A stretch of DNA of 64,000 nucleotides from the NCBI RefSeq assembly GCF_900582625.1, contig NZ_UTIQ01000241.1:930001-994000 (forward strand), in the 5' to 3' direction. Position 1 is the first letter of the stretch, and each line of letters begins with the position of its first letter. Below are positions 1-7,434 of this stretch, in pieces. Origin of the DNA: Pseudomonas viridiflava. GTDB lineage: Bacteria > Pseudomonadota > Gammaproteobacteria > Pseudomonadales > Pseudomonadaceae. Both the position numbers and the translations under genes were made by a program. The notes under the pieces are model-generated. The model searched no databases and was not told where the DNA came from. It worked only from the letters and a program-made list of their open reading frames with translations.

Positions 1-821
1 ATGTGATAGGCACGGGAGGCGCTGCGGGCATCGTTCTCCTGCTTCTCGACACGCTCGGTTATGTCGCTGGCAAATTTGACGATTTTGCTCAGCTTGCCTT
101 CAGCGTCGTACACGGGGTTGTAAGTCGCTTCCAGCCAGACCACACGGCCGTGCTTGGCCAGACGCTTGAATTGTCCGCCACGAATTTCGCCACGGTTGAG
201 GCCGCGCCAGAAGTCGCCGTATTCGGGGCTGTTTACCAGTGCGGGCTCGCAGAACATTTTGTGCGGCTTGCCGACAATCTCATTAAGGCCGTAGCCCATG
301 GTGTGCACGAAGTTTTCGTTGGCAGTGAGGATGTTGCCCTGCAGGTCAAACTCGACAATAGCCATCGAGCGATCGACGGCCACCAGTTTGGCCCGCACGT
401 CGCTCTCGCGCGTGAGCTTCTCGGTGACGTCCATGGCGTACTTCACCACTTTCTGCACCCTGCCGCTGCCGTCCAGAACCGGGTTGTAGCTGGCTTCAAG
501 CCAAACGTTCTGCCCGTCGCTGTCCACGCGCTGGAAGGTGCCGGAAACAAACTTGCCCGCACGCAGTGATGCCCACAGGTCGGCGTACGCCGGGCTTTTT
601 ACATAGTCGGCAGTGCAAAACTCGCGATGGGCTTTACCGACGACCTGTTCGGCGCGATAGCCCATTACGTTGAGAAAGTTTTGATTGGCCCGCAACACGC
701 GGCCTTCAAGGTCAAACTCGACCACCGCCATGGAGCGTTCCAGCGCCGCCATCAGTCCTTTGAATCCGTCCACTTCAGCCGTCCTGGCCGTGAGCTCGAG
801 CTTAAGATTCTTGGAAAACAT
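1..821 (-). CDS. BdlA-like PAS-PAS chemotaxis transducer, N-terminal part
   Basis: The reading frame starts at an ATG on the minus strand at 821 and stays open to the window edge (about 273 residues). Two PAS repeats are visible, at roughly residues 25-140 and 145-265; each begins with an (D/E)RSMA(V/I)VEFDL segment and ends with a (D)(V/I)TE PAC-type motif. No membrane segment is seen before or between them. A soluble PAS-PAS arrangement followed by a methyl-accepting signalling domain is the architecture of the P. aeruginosa biofilm-dispersion protein BdlA and related cytoplasmic transducers; the signalling domain would lie beyond position 1. The end reads into an ERVEKQ/DARSAS helix typical of the PAS-to-signalling junction. 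The assignment to chemotaxis rather than another PAS signalling protein is inferred, because the output domain is not in the window. Confidence 0.75.
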   Translation of the reverse strand, partial: MFSKNLKLELTARTAEVDGFKGLMAALERSMAVVEFDLEGRVLRANQNFLNVMGYRAEQVVGKAHREFCTADYVKSPAYADLWASLRAGKFVSGTFQRVDSDGQNVWLEASYNPVLDGSGRVQKVVKYAMDVTEKLTRESDVRAKLVAVDRSMAIVEFDLQGNILTANENFVHTMGYGLNEIVGKPHKMFCEPALVNSPEYGDFWRGLNRGEIRGGQFKRLAKHGRVVWLEATYNPVYDAEGKLSKIVKFASDITERVEKQENDARSASRAYH

Positions 822-895
822 TGCGTGACCCCTTCATGAGACGTAGGCACTGGCGAACACCAGCACTGGCCGACTGACATCAAGGCGACACTAGC

Positions 896-935
896 AAAAT
901 ACTTGTACAAACCAAATACCTCGTACAAGTATTTT
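896..935. promoter_or_regulatory. 13-bp perfect inverted repeat, candidate operator upstream of the PAS transducer
   Basis: AAAATACTTGTAC (896-908) is repeated in reverse complement as GTACAAGTATTTT (923-935), separated by 14 bases. Each arm also contains a smaller palindrome-like TTGTACAA/CGTACAAG core. It lies 75-114 bases upstream of the transducer start codon, in an otherwise gene-free stretch (822-1106). The T-run on the right arm could also make it a terminator, but no gene reads into it from the left. An operator is the better guess; the regulator is unknown. Confidence 0.4.
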
Positions 936-1106
936 TGGGCCCGCAGACAAGTGGCTCCCTCAGGTTTAGCAGAGGAATTCGGGAAGTGAGAGATGGGGAC
1001 GGACTGCGAACCTGTACCAAAAGCTTACGCACGAAAAGTAGACAGATCGACCCGGCAGTGCCCCCGCATTACGGTTGGTTCACTCACTGTTCAAAGGAAC
1101 GCCGCC

Positions 1107-1208
1107 ATGTGGATTATCAGTTCAGCCCTTAGCAACGCGCACTTGCTGCTTGCTCTCGCCGCCTTCTTCTGGGTTATGGCGCACCTCGCCTATGGTCCCG
1201 CGGAATAG
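1107..1208 (+). CDS. putative 33-residue single-span membrane protein
   Basis: The short frame begins with ATG at 1107, seven to eight bases after a good ribosome-binding sequence (AAAGGAA, 1093-1099), and ends at a TAG at 1206-1208. The 33-residue product has a hydrophobic stretch, LLLALAAFFWVMAHLAY, at about residues 13-29, enough for one membrane span, with few charged residues. It is convergent with the WYL regulator, whose stop lies six bases away. I do not recognise a family. The support is the ribosome-binding site and the transmembrane-like composition only; there is no homology evidence. Confidence 0.45.
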   Translation: MWIISSALSNAHLLLALAAFFWVMAHLAYGPAE

Positions 1209-1214
1209 TGCCGA

Positions 1215-2084
1215 TCAGTACAGCCAGGGTTGTAACGCCTCGATATTGGCGACGACGATTTGCTGGGCGCTGGCTTTGCTTTGCACCTTGGTCGCGTCGA
1301 GCTGGAAACGCTGCAGCACGTACTGCACCAGCGCGCCACGGCTGGCGGCACGAAGCTGGCCCTCGTGCATGCCGTAGTCGATTTCGATGATCGCTTTCTG
1401 CTCGGCACTCAGGCGTGAATCCGGTTCGATAATCACGTCGACCTGCGCCGCCCAGCCGGCGTCGGACTCAATGCCGTGTTCGGACTCATCCAGCACATCA
1501 GGCACGCCGCGCAGGCGGCTCAATACAAAATCGCGGTAGTCGCGGTTCTTCTCGCAATAGGCGCGCACGTGCCAGCGCATTCCGGTGTACACCAACGTGT
1601 GCGGCGCGATCAGGCGCGTTTCGGCGAGCGGATTGGCCAGCGACACATACTCGCATTCCAAACGCAGCCCATCGCGGCAGGCGCGCAACAGCGGGCGTAG
1701 CACCTGTGGGCGCACCGAGCGGTCGGGCACGGTCAGCACTTCGGTATGGGCATAGGCCAATGCCAAGCCCTCGATGTGCGGCGCCCGCTCGTGGTTTTGG
1801 TTAAGCAGGTGCAAATAGGCGCTGGCGCTGTCGTCGATAAACAGCGGCTTGAACGTAGCGCTGGGCACGTAGCCCTTCAGGTGCTTGTCGTAGTCGAGGT
1901 TATTCGGCGCGTATTCGCTGAGGTAACTGTTGATATCTTTCGAGGCCTGCTGCCGGCTGATGCCAAAGCTTTGCATCAGATGCCCCGTGGTTAGCCGCCC
2001 CTCCCACCACGCCACGGTTTCGATCAGGCGATAACGCAGGGCCAGGTCCCAACGGACCTGCTCGATCGATTGCTTGCGTTTCAT
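1215..2084 (-). CDS. WYL-domain transcriptional regulator (BrxR/CapW-like)
   Basis: The 289-residue protein has an N-terminal winged-helix part (about residues 10-65), including LTTGHLMQSFGISRQQASKD, which looks like a helix-turn-helix, followed by a WYL-type domain with LRLECEYVSLANP and the RLIAPHTLVYTGMRWHVRAYC core (about 135-180), and a C-terminal WCX-like region. This three-part layout and the 'RxRL...GRL...L...F.IS..QAS.D' start match the BrxR/CapW group of dimeric repressors, which often control phage-defence operons and respond to ligands through the WYL fold. Here no defence genes flank it, so it may be a solitary regulator. ATG at 2084 is a natural start. Family membership is solid; the target is unknown. 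Confidence 0.8.
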   Translation of the reverse strand: MKRKQSIEQVRWDLALRYRLIETVAWWEGRLTTGHLMQSFGISRQQASKDINSYLSEYAPNNLDYDKHLKGYVPSATFKPLFIDDSASAYLHLLNQNHERAPHIEGLALAYAHTEVLTVPDRSVRPQVLRPLLRACRDGLRLECEYVSLANPLAETRLIAPHTLVYTGMRWHVRAYCEKNRDYRDFVLSRLRGVPDVLDESEHGIESDAGWAAQVDVIIEPDSRLSAEQKAIIEIDYGMHEGQLRAASRGALVQYVLQRFQLDATKVQSKASAQQIVVANIEALQPWLY

Positions 2085-2155
2085 GGCAGCCTCAAAGCGT
2101 TGAACGACGCTGCGTAATTAACATGGATATGTCTTAAATGACTACACATGTGGAC

Positions 2156-2234
2156 GATCGTTGGGCTTCGCGCTGCTCAACTCAACCTACGAGCCTGGCG
2201 TAGGTTGGGTTGAGCGCAGCGAAGCCCAACGATC
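2156..2234. repeat. Intergenic palindromic repeat, 35-bp arms
   Basis: Two near-perfect inverted arms (2156-2190 and 2200-2234) flank a 9-base loop; the right arm begins GTAGGTTGGGTTGAG and ends with GAAGCCCAACGATC. The same sequence occurs as a single arm at 47176-47206 and as a diverged form near 60915-60952. It is a dispersed, non-coding palindrome of the kind common between Pseudomonas genes. It lies in the 358-base gap between the WYL gene and the ABC importer; nothing else was recognised in that gap. Confidence 0.85.
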
Positions 2235-2442
2235 ACCGCAACGCCTTTTCCCACACCGCATTACGAAATGCCGCCTCGTTTTGCATCCTCGCGCCAGCCA
2301 CTTGCGCCGATGCGACACCATTTCGGCAGGGAGCCAAATAGCCACTTGGGCGGTCTTGGCTGCTCTTCCGACGCTATGCTAGGTTGCAGCCTCGCCAGGA
2401 AAGTCGCCGCATTCAGCGCACCCAAGAACAAGAGGACACCCC

Positions 2443-3216
2443 ATGGCCGAGGCAACGCCCGCGCTCGAAATCCGTAACCTGCACAAACGCTACGGCGACC
2501 TCGAGGTGCTCAAGGGCATCTCGCTTACCGCCCGTGACGGCGACGTGATCTCGATCCTCGGCTCTTCCGGTTCTGGCAAATCCACTTTTCTGCGCTGCAT
2601 TAACCTGCTGGAAAACCCACACAAGGGCGAAATTCTAGTGGCCGGCGAAGCGCTCAAGCTCAAAGCGGGCAAGCACGGCGAACTGGTCGCGGCGGACAAC
2701 AAGCAGATCAACCGCCTGCGCAGCGAAATTGGCTTCGTGTTCCAGAACTTCAACCTGTGGCCGCACATGACGGTGCTCGACAACATCATCGAGGCGCCGC
2801 GTCGCGTACTGGGTTTGAGCAAAGCCGAAGCCACCGAAAGAGCCGAAGCGTTGCTGGCCAAAGTGGGCATCGGCGACAAACGCCACGTGTACCCGGCGCA
2901 ACTGTCCGGCGGCCAACAGCAGCGCGCCGCCATCGCCCGCACCTTGGCGATGCAACCCAAAGTGATTCTTTTCGACGAGCCCACCTCGGCACTCGACCCG
3001 GAAATGGTCCAAGAAGTGCTTAACGTTATTCGCGCGCTCGCCGAGGAAGGCCGGACCATGCTGCTGGTCACCCACGAAATGAATTTCGCCCGCCAGGTGT
3101 CCAGTGAAGTGGTGTTCTTGCACCAGGGCCTGGTGGAAGAACAAGGATCGCCCGAGCAGGTGTTCAGCAACCCGAACTCGGCGCGCTGCAAGCAATTCAT
3201 GTCCAGCAATCGCTAA
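2443..3216 (+). CDS. Basic amino acid ABC importer, ATP-binding subunit (HisP type)
   Basis: The 257-residue protein is the cytoplasmic ATPase that powers uptake of a polar or basic amino acid. It carries Walker A LGSSGSGKST (about residues 44-53), the Q-loop FVFQNFNLW, the ABC signature LSGGQQQR, Walker B ILFDEPTSALD and the switch-histidine segment LLVTHEMNF. The length equals that of HisP. The LK(A/G)GKHGEL insertion before the Q-loop is usual in the HisP/OccP branch. It heads a four-gene cluster with the binding protein and two permeases, in the order seen at PA5152-PA5155 of P. aeruginosa. The start is preceded by AAGAGGACA. Exact substrate (arginine, lysine, ornithine or histidine) cannot be read from sequence. 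Confidence 0.93.
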   Translation: MAEATPALEIRNLHKRYGDLEVLKGISLTARDGDVISILGSSGSGKSTFLRCINLLENPHKGEILVAGEALKLKAGKHGELVAADNKQINRLRSEIGFVFQNFNLWPHMTVLDNIIEAPRRVLGLSKAEATERAEALLAKVGIGDKRHVYPAQLSGGQQQRAAIARTLAMQPKVILFDEPTSALDPEMVQEVLNVIRALAEEGRTMLLVTHEMNFARQVSSEVVFLHQGLVEEQGSPEQVFSNPNSARCKQFMSSNR

Positions 3217-3233
3217 CACGGAGCAACAACCCC

Positions 3234-3986
3234 ATGCAGAACTACAAAAAGATACTGCTGGCCGCGGCCGCTACCCTGGCGTTCGGCACTGGTGCCGTCG
3301 CCGCTGACAAACTGAAAATCGGCACCGAAGGCGCCTACCCGCCGTTCAACCTGATCGACGCGAGCGGCCAGGTCGGCGGCTTCGACGTGGAAATCGCCCA
3401 AGCCTTGTGCGCAAAAATGAAGGCCGAGTGCGAAGTGGTCACCTCCGATTGGGACGGCATCATTCCCGCCCTGAACGCCAAGAAGTTCGACTTCCTCGCC
3501 GCCTCGATGTCGATCACCGAAGAACGTAAGAACGCCGTCGACTTCACCGACGCGTACTACACCAACAAGCTGCAATTCATTGCCCCCAAAGACAAACCGT
3601 TCAAAACCGACAAGGCCAGCCTCAAAGGCAAAGTCATCGGCGCCCAGCGCGCCACCATCGCCGGCACCTGGCTGGAAGACAACATGGCCGATGTCGTCGA
3701 CATCAAGCTCTACGACACCCAGGAAAACGCCTACCTCGACCTGGCCTCCGGCCGCGTTGATGGCGTGCTCGCCGACAAATTCGTCAACTGGGAATGGCTG
3801 AAAAGCGAAACCGGTAAAGGCTTCGAATTCAAAGGCGACCCGGTGTTCGACAACGACAAAATCGCCATCGCCGTCCGCAAAAAAGACCCGCTGCGCGAGA
3901 AGTTGAATGCCGCGCTGAAGGAAATCATTGCGGACGGGACCTATAAGAAGATCAACGACAAATACTTCCCCTTTAGCATTTACTAA
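3234..3986 (+). CDS. Periplasmic binding protein of the basic amino acid importer
   Basis: The 250-residue protein starts with a signal peptide (positively charged start, hydrophobic core, cleavage near AVAA at about residue 23) and then matches family 3 solute-binding proteins: KIGTEGAYPPFNLID, GFDVEIAQALCAKM, and DWDGIIPALNAKKFDFLAASMSIT in pieces along the N-lobe, with SMSITEERK forming the ligand-contact loop. Two cysteines around residues 61 and 68 (ALCAKMKAEC) fit the disulfide known in the LAO/HisJ group. It lies 17 bases after the ATPase gene and should deliver the amino acid to the HisQ/HisM-type channel downstream. The LAO/histidine type specificity is inferred from family resemblance. 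Confidence 0.92.
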   Translation: MQNYKKILLAAAATLAFGTGAVAADKLKIGTEGAYPPFNLIDASGQVGGFDVEIAQALCAKMKAECEVVTSDWDGIIPALNAKKFDFLAASMSITEERKNAVDFTDAYYTNKLQFIAPKDKPFKTDKASLKGKVIGAQRATIAGTWLEDNMADVVDIKLYDTQENAYLDLASGRVDGVLADKFVNWEWLKSETGKGFEFKGDPVFDNDKIAIAVRKKDPLREKLNAALKEIIADGTYKKINDKYFPFSIY

Positions 3987-4007
3987 GCGGCCTCCTGGCC
4001 GTCGGCC

Positions 4008-4096
4008 ATGCTGCGTTGAAACCGCGCCGTGCCTGCGCACGTACCAAAGTAGTTGAAGTGCTTAGGTACGCTGCGCTGCCCGGCGCGATTTCGCCT
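4008..4096. repeat. Imperfect inverted repeat between binding-protein and permease genes
   Basis: The left arm (about 4015-4045, containing GAAACCGCGCCG and CGTACC) pairs imperfectly with the right arm (about 4065-4095, containing GGTACGCTGCGC and GGCGCGATTTC). A second small hairpin made of GGCC repeats sits just before it. Such structures between a highly expressed binding protein and its permeases often stabilise the upstream mRNA and lower read-through; that role is inferred here. Confidence 0.6.
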
Positions 4097-4162
4097 TGCC
4101 TGGCTCTAGTCCAGAAGCCCTCGAATGTGGGCTCCCTCGCCTCTTCAAAGCAGTAAAAAACG

Positions 4163-4855
4163 ATGATCTTTGATCTTCATGGATTCGGTCCCGCTCTGAT
4201 GGCGGGCACCTTGATGACCATCAAGCTGGCGATCAGTGCGCTGTGTTTGGGGCTGGTGCTCGGCCTGCTCGGTGCGCTGGCTAAGACTTCTCAGCTCAAG
4301 CCTCTGCAATGGCTGGGCGGTACCTATTCGACCCTGGTGCGCGGTGTTCCCGAGCTGCTGTGGGTGTTGCTGATCTACTACGGCACCGTAGAAGTGATGC
4401 GCAGCCTTGGCGAAGCCATTGGCGTGGAAGGGCTGGAACTAAGCGCTTTCGCGGCCGGCACCATTGCGCTCGGCCTGTGCTTCGGCTCGTATGCCACCGA
4501 GGTGTTTCGCGGCGCGATCCTGGCCATTCCCCGCGGCCACCGCGAAGCCGGCCAGGCTCTGGGGCTGTCCAAGGGCCGCACGTTCTGGCGGATCATCCTG
4601 CCGCAAATGTGGCGCATCGCCCTGCCGGGCCTAGGCAACCTGTTCATGATTTTGATGAAGGACACCGCGCTGGTGTCGGTGATCGGTCTGGAAGAGCTGA
4701 TGCGTCGCTCGCAGATCGGTGTCACCGCGAGCAAGCAAGCCTTCACTTTTTATCTGGTCGCCGCGTTTATCTACCTGGGGCTGACCGTAATCGCCATGAC
4801 TGGCATGTATTTCATTGAAAGACGCGCTGGCCGCGGCTTCGTAAGGAGCACGTGA
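4163..4855 (+). CDS. Basic amino acid ABC importer permease (HisQ type)
   Basis: The 230-residue membrane protein has about five hydrophobic spans and the coupling-loop EAA motif HREAGQALGLSKGRTFWRII (about residues 127-146), which contacts the ATPase. The N-terminal TLMTIKLAISALCLGLVLG and the segment STLVRGVPELLWVLLIYYG are typical of the HisM/GlnP permease family. It pairs with the following permease to form the heterodimeric channel. The start at 4163 lacks a strong ribosome-binding sequence. Its stop overlaps the next gene's start region, showing translational coupling. Confidence 0.92.
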   Translation: MIFDLHGFGPALMAGTLMTIKLAISALCLGLVLGLLGALAKTSQLKPLQWLGGTYSTLVRGVPELLWVLLIYYGTVEVMRSLGEAIGVEGLELSAFAAGTIALGLCFGSYATEVFRGAILAIPRGHREAGQALGLSKGRTFWRIILPQMWRIALPGLGNLFMILMKDTALVSVIGLEELMRRSQIGVTASKQAFTFYLVAAFIYLGLTVIAMTGMYFIERRAGRGFVRST

Positions 4856-5634
4856 TGAGCTGGCTGAAAAAGAACCGAACCGAGGTGATCACCGCGCTAG
4901 TGCTTGTCCTCTTGGCCTTGGGCTTGTTCGCGATGCTGAGGGATATGAAGTGGGCGGTTATCTTTAAATACCTGCCACGCCTGTTCGACGGCGCCATCCT
5001 AACGCTGGAGCTGGTCGCTTTTGCCGTGATCGCCGGCCTGATCTTGGCGCTGCCCATGGGCATCGCTCGCGCTTCGCGGCATTGGTATGTGCGCGCCCTG
5101 CCCTACGGCTACATTTTCTTCTTTCGCGGAACGCCGCTGTTGGTGCAGTTGTTCCTCGTGTATTACGGCGCTGCGCAATTCGACGTGGTGCGCCAAGGCC
5201 CGCTGTGGCCCTACCTGCGCGATCCGTACTGGTGCGCGGTGCTGACCATGACCCTGCACACCGCCGCCTATATTGCCGAGATTCTGCGCGGCGCTATTCA
5301 AGCCGTGCCGCCAGGCGAAGTGGAAGCGGCGCGCGCGCTGGGCATGTCGCGCGCGCAAGCCATGCTGCACATTATTCTTCCCCGCGCCGCGCGCATCGGC
5401 CTGCCGGCCTACAGCAACGAAGTGATCCTGATGCTCAAAGCCAGCGCCCTGGCCAGCACCATTACCCTGCTCGAACTCACCGGCATGGCGCGCACCATCA
5501 TCGCCCGCACCTACTTGCCGGTAGAGATTTTCTTCGCCGCCGGCCTCTTCTACCTCGCCATCGCCTTCGTGCTGGTGAAAGGTTTCAAACTGCTGGAACT
5601 CTGGCTGCGCGTCGACGCCACGCAAGGCCGCTAG
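4855..5634 (+). CDS. Basic amino acid ABC importer permease (HisM type)
   Basis: This second permease (259 residues) has the family features YGYIFFFRGTPLLVQLFLVY and the EAA loop EVEAARALGMSRAQAMLHII (about residues 157-176), followed by LPRAARIGLPAYSNEVILMLK. The ATG at 4855 is preferred to the GTG at 4852 because AAGGAG (4843-4848) is six bases upstream of the former and only three upstream of the latter; the A of the ATG is also the last base of the HisQ-type gene's stop. It ends the importer operon. Together with the previous protein it forms the membrane pore for the substrate released by the binding protein. Confidence 0.92.
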   Translation: MSWLKKNRTEVITALVLVLLALGLFAMLRDMKWAVIFKYLPRLFDGAILTLELVAFAVIAGLILALPMGIARASRHWYVRALPYGYIFFFRGTPLLVQLFLVYYGAAQFDVVRQGPLWPYLRDPYWCAVLTMTLHTAAYIAEILRGAIQAVPPGEVEAARALGMSRAQAMLHIILPRAARIGLPAYSNEVILMLKASALASTITLLELTGMARTIIARTYLPVEIFFAAGLFYLAIAFVLVKGFKLLELWLRVDATQGR

Positions 5635-5696
5635 AATAGGCGCCCGCCCATGCGCCACCTCGGCCATGGGCAATCGCCATCCTCAAGCTGTTCGCC

Positions 5697-6911
5697 ATGA
5701 CCGACTCCGCCGTACTTACAGGCTCCGCCTTGCTGCAGCGCTTTCACGCGCTGGATGATTTTCTGCTGCGCTATCAACCGCTCTGGCGACCGCGACCGTT
5801 TACCCACCTGCAACTGCCGTGGGAGGCGGATCACCCCGAGCTTGCGGCCTGGTTGCGCGGCCGCTCACTGGCCGAGGCCGAGGCGGCGCACAATCATCCG
5901 CAGCAGCTGCAGGCGCCCGCGCCGTTCGGCGACTTGGCCGAGCAATCCGCCGCGTTGGCCAGCATCGGTGCGTTACCCACAGCGAATCGCGCCGCACTGC
6001 CGCCCCATTTCTCAGTGGATATTCCGGGCCGCAAATGGGAGCAGATTCAGGCCTTCGCCAGTTGCTTGAATTTTGCTGAACCACCCCAGCACTGGCTGGA
6101 CTGGTGCGCCGGCAAAGGACACCTGGGCCATTTGCTGGCCCTCGACGGCCAGCCTCTTACCTGCCTGGAACACGACGCGACGCTGGTAGAAGCGGGCATC
6201 CAACTGGCACGTCGCCGCGGGATAAACAGCCAGCACATCGAACAAGACGTGCTCGCCGAAACCGCCAACCAGCACGTTCACCCAGAGCAAACACCGGTTG
6301 CCCTGCATGCATGCGGCGACCTGCACGTGCGTCTGCTGCGCCTGGCGAGCGACGCCGGCTGCCGGCAACTGGCCGTCGCGCCGTGCTGCTATAACCGCAT
6401 CGCCGCAACGCATTACCAGGCGTTATTCACAGCGGGCCAGGCTTCTGCACTGCGACTATCCATCGACGACCTCGGCCTGCCGCTAAGCGAAACCGTCACC
6501 GCAGGTGCGCGCGTGCGACGCCAACGCGACACCTCCATGGCCCGCCGCCTGGCCTTCGACCTGTTGCAACGTGAACTGCGCGCAGTGGACGACTACCTGC
6601 CGACACCGTCGTTGCCAGTCGCCTGGCTACACAAAGACTTCGCCGACTACTGCCGCGACCTTGCCCAACTCAAAGCACTGCCCGCTCCCGCCCAGCGCGA
6701 CTGGAAAGCCCTCGAACAGAAAGGCTGGGCGCGCCTGGCCGAGGTGCGCAATTTGGAACTGGTGCGCGGCCTGTTTCGACGACCGCTCGAAATCTGGCTA
6801 TTGCTAGACCGCGCCCTGTTTTTGCAAGAGCGCGGCTACAGCGTTCACCTCGGACAGTTCTGCGTAGGGCATGTCAGCCCACGCAACCTGATGCTTCTGG
6901 CAGAACGCTAA
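5697..6911 (+). CDS. SAM-dependent methyltransferase (Methyltransf_32-like), substrate unknown
   Basis: The 404-residue protein has a SAM-binding motif I at residues 135-145 (DWCAGKGHLGH), an acidic position after strand 2 (CLEHDATLV), and a later strand/loop VALHACGDLHVRLLRLA that is characteristic of the Methyltransf_32 group. A cysteine/proline-containing VAPCCYNRI follows, resembling that family's 'PCC' motif. Residues 1-120 have no recognisable domain. It lies between the importer and tRNA-Thr and has no obvious operon partner. RNA or protein could be the substrate; I do not know which. ATG at 5697 is accepted because the frame upstream is interrupted. Confidence 0.75.
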   Translation: MTDSAVLTGSALLQRFHALDDFLLRYQPLWRPRPFTHLQLPWEADHPELAAWLRGRSLAEAEAAHNHPQQLQAPAPFGDLAEQSAALASIGALPTANRAALPPHFSVDIPGRKWEQIQAFASCLNFAEPPQHWLDWCAGKGHLGHLLALDGQPLTCLEHDATLVEAGIQLARRRGINSQHIEQDVLAETANQHVHPEQTPVALHACGDLHVRLLRLASDAGCRQLAVAPCCYNRIAATHYQALFTAGQASALRLSIDDLGLPLSETVTAGARVRRQRDTSMARRLAFDLLQRELRAVDDYLPTPSLPVAWLHKDFADYCRDLAQLKALPAPAQRDWKALEQKGWARLAEVRNLELVRGLFRRPLEIWLLLDRALFLQERGYSVHLGQFCVGHVSPRNLMLLAER

Positions 6912-7165
6912 AAGTTGCCCACACAATCTGTGGATAACTTTGTTGATAGTTTCTGGGCAACCTCGGCAAAGCCCGGTGCTACTAGGGCTCGCAAAACGTG
7001 ATTATTTTTTAATCAGACCTAAAACATCAACAAAACCAGTAAGTTAGCGGCGCTTGTCAAGTACTCACATTAAATGGGCTGGCTTGCGCTGCGTCTCATC
7101 GCAATTGTGCATAAGCCTATGCCGACACGTTCAAATCCAAGCAAAAAATCACCGTAGATCAGGCC

Positions 7166-7193
7166 TTTACTCGCCGCTTCTAATGGATATAAT
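7166..7193 (+). promoter_or_regulatory. Sigma-70 promoter of tRNA-Thr
   Basis: TTTACT (7166-7171) and a perfect TATAAT (7188-7193) are separated by 16 bases. Transcription would start near 7200, about eight bases before the mature tRNA, as expected for a stand-alone tRNA gene. A GC-rich block (GGCGGCCC, 7194-7201) after the -10 box resembles a stringent-type discriminator. Confidence 0.7.
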
Positions 7194-7207
7194 GGCGGCC
7201 CTGAAAT

Positions 7208-7283
<76 letters not shown>

Positions 7284-7291
7284 TATAAAAG

Positions 7292-7325
7292 AAAGGCCTT
7301 CGAGAAATCGAAGGCCTTTTTTGTT
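7292..7325 (+). terminator. Rho-independent terminator of tRNA-Thr
   Basis: AAAGGCCTTCGA (7292-7303) pairs perfectly with TCGAAGGCCTTT (7308-7319) across a GAAA tetraloop and is followed by a T-run into 7325. It starts eight bases after the tRNA CCA end. Confidence 0.92.
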
Positions 7326-7434
7326 TTCGGACCCGCGAACGTCCCGTTCGGCTGACGCCCGTAGACGTATATCAATACCCGGTCCCGCCGCCCTTTTTAG
7401 AATCGCGCGCCCTAACTCTGTCAGGCGATTCTCT

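Noticed and set aside
6929..6937. TGTGGATAA, a perfect DnaA-box sequence
   Set aside because: Only one copy is present, without an AT-rich unwinding region, dnaA or dnaN nearby, so no origin is called.
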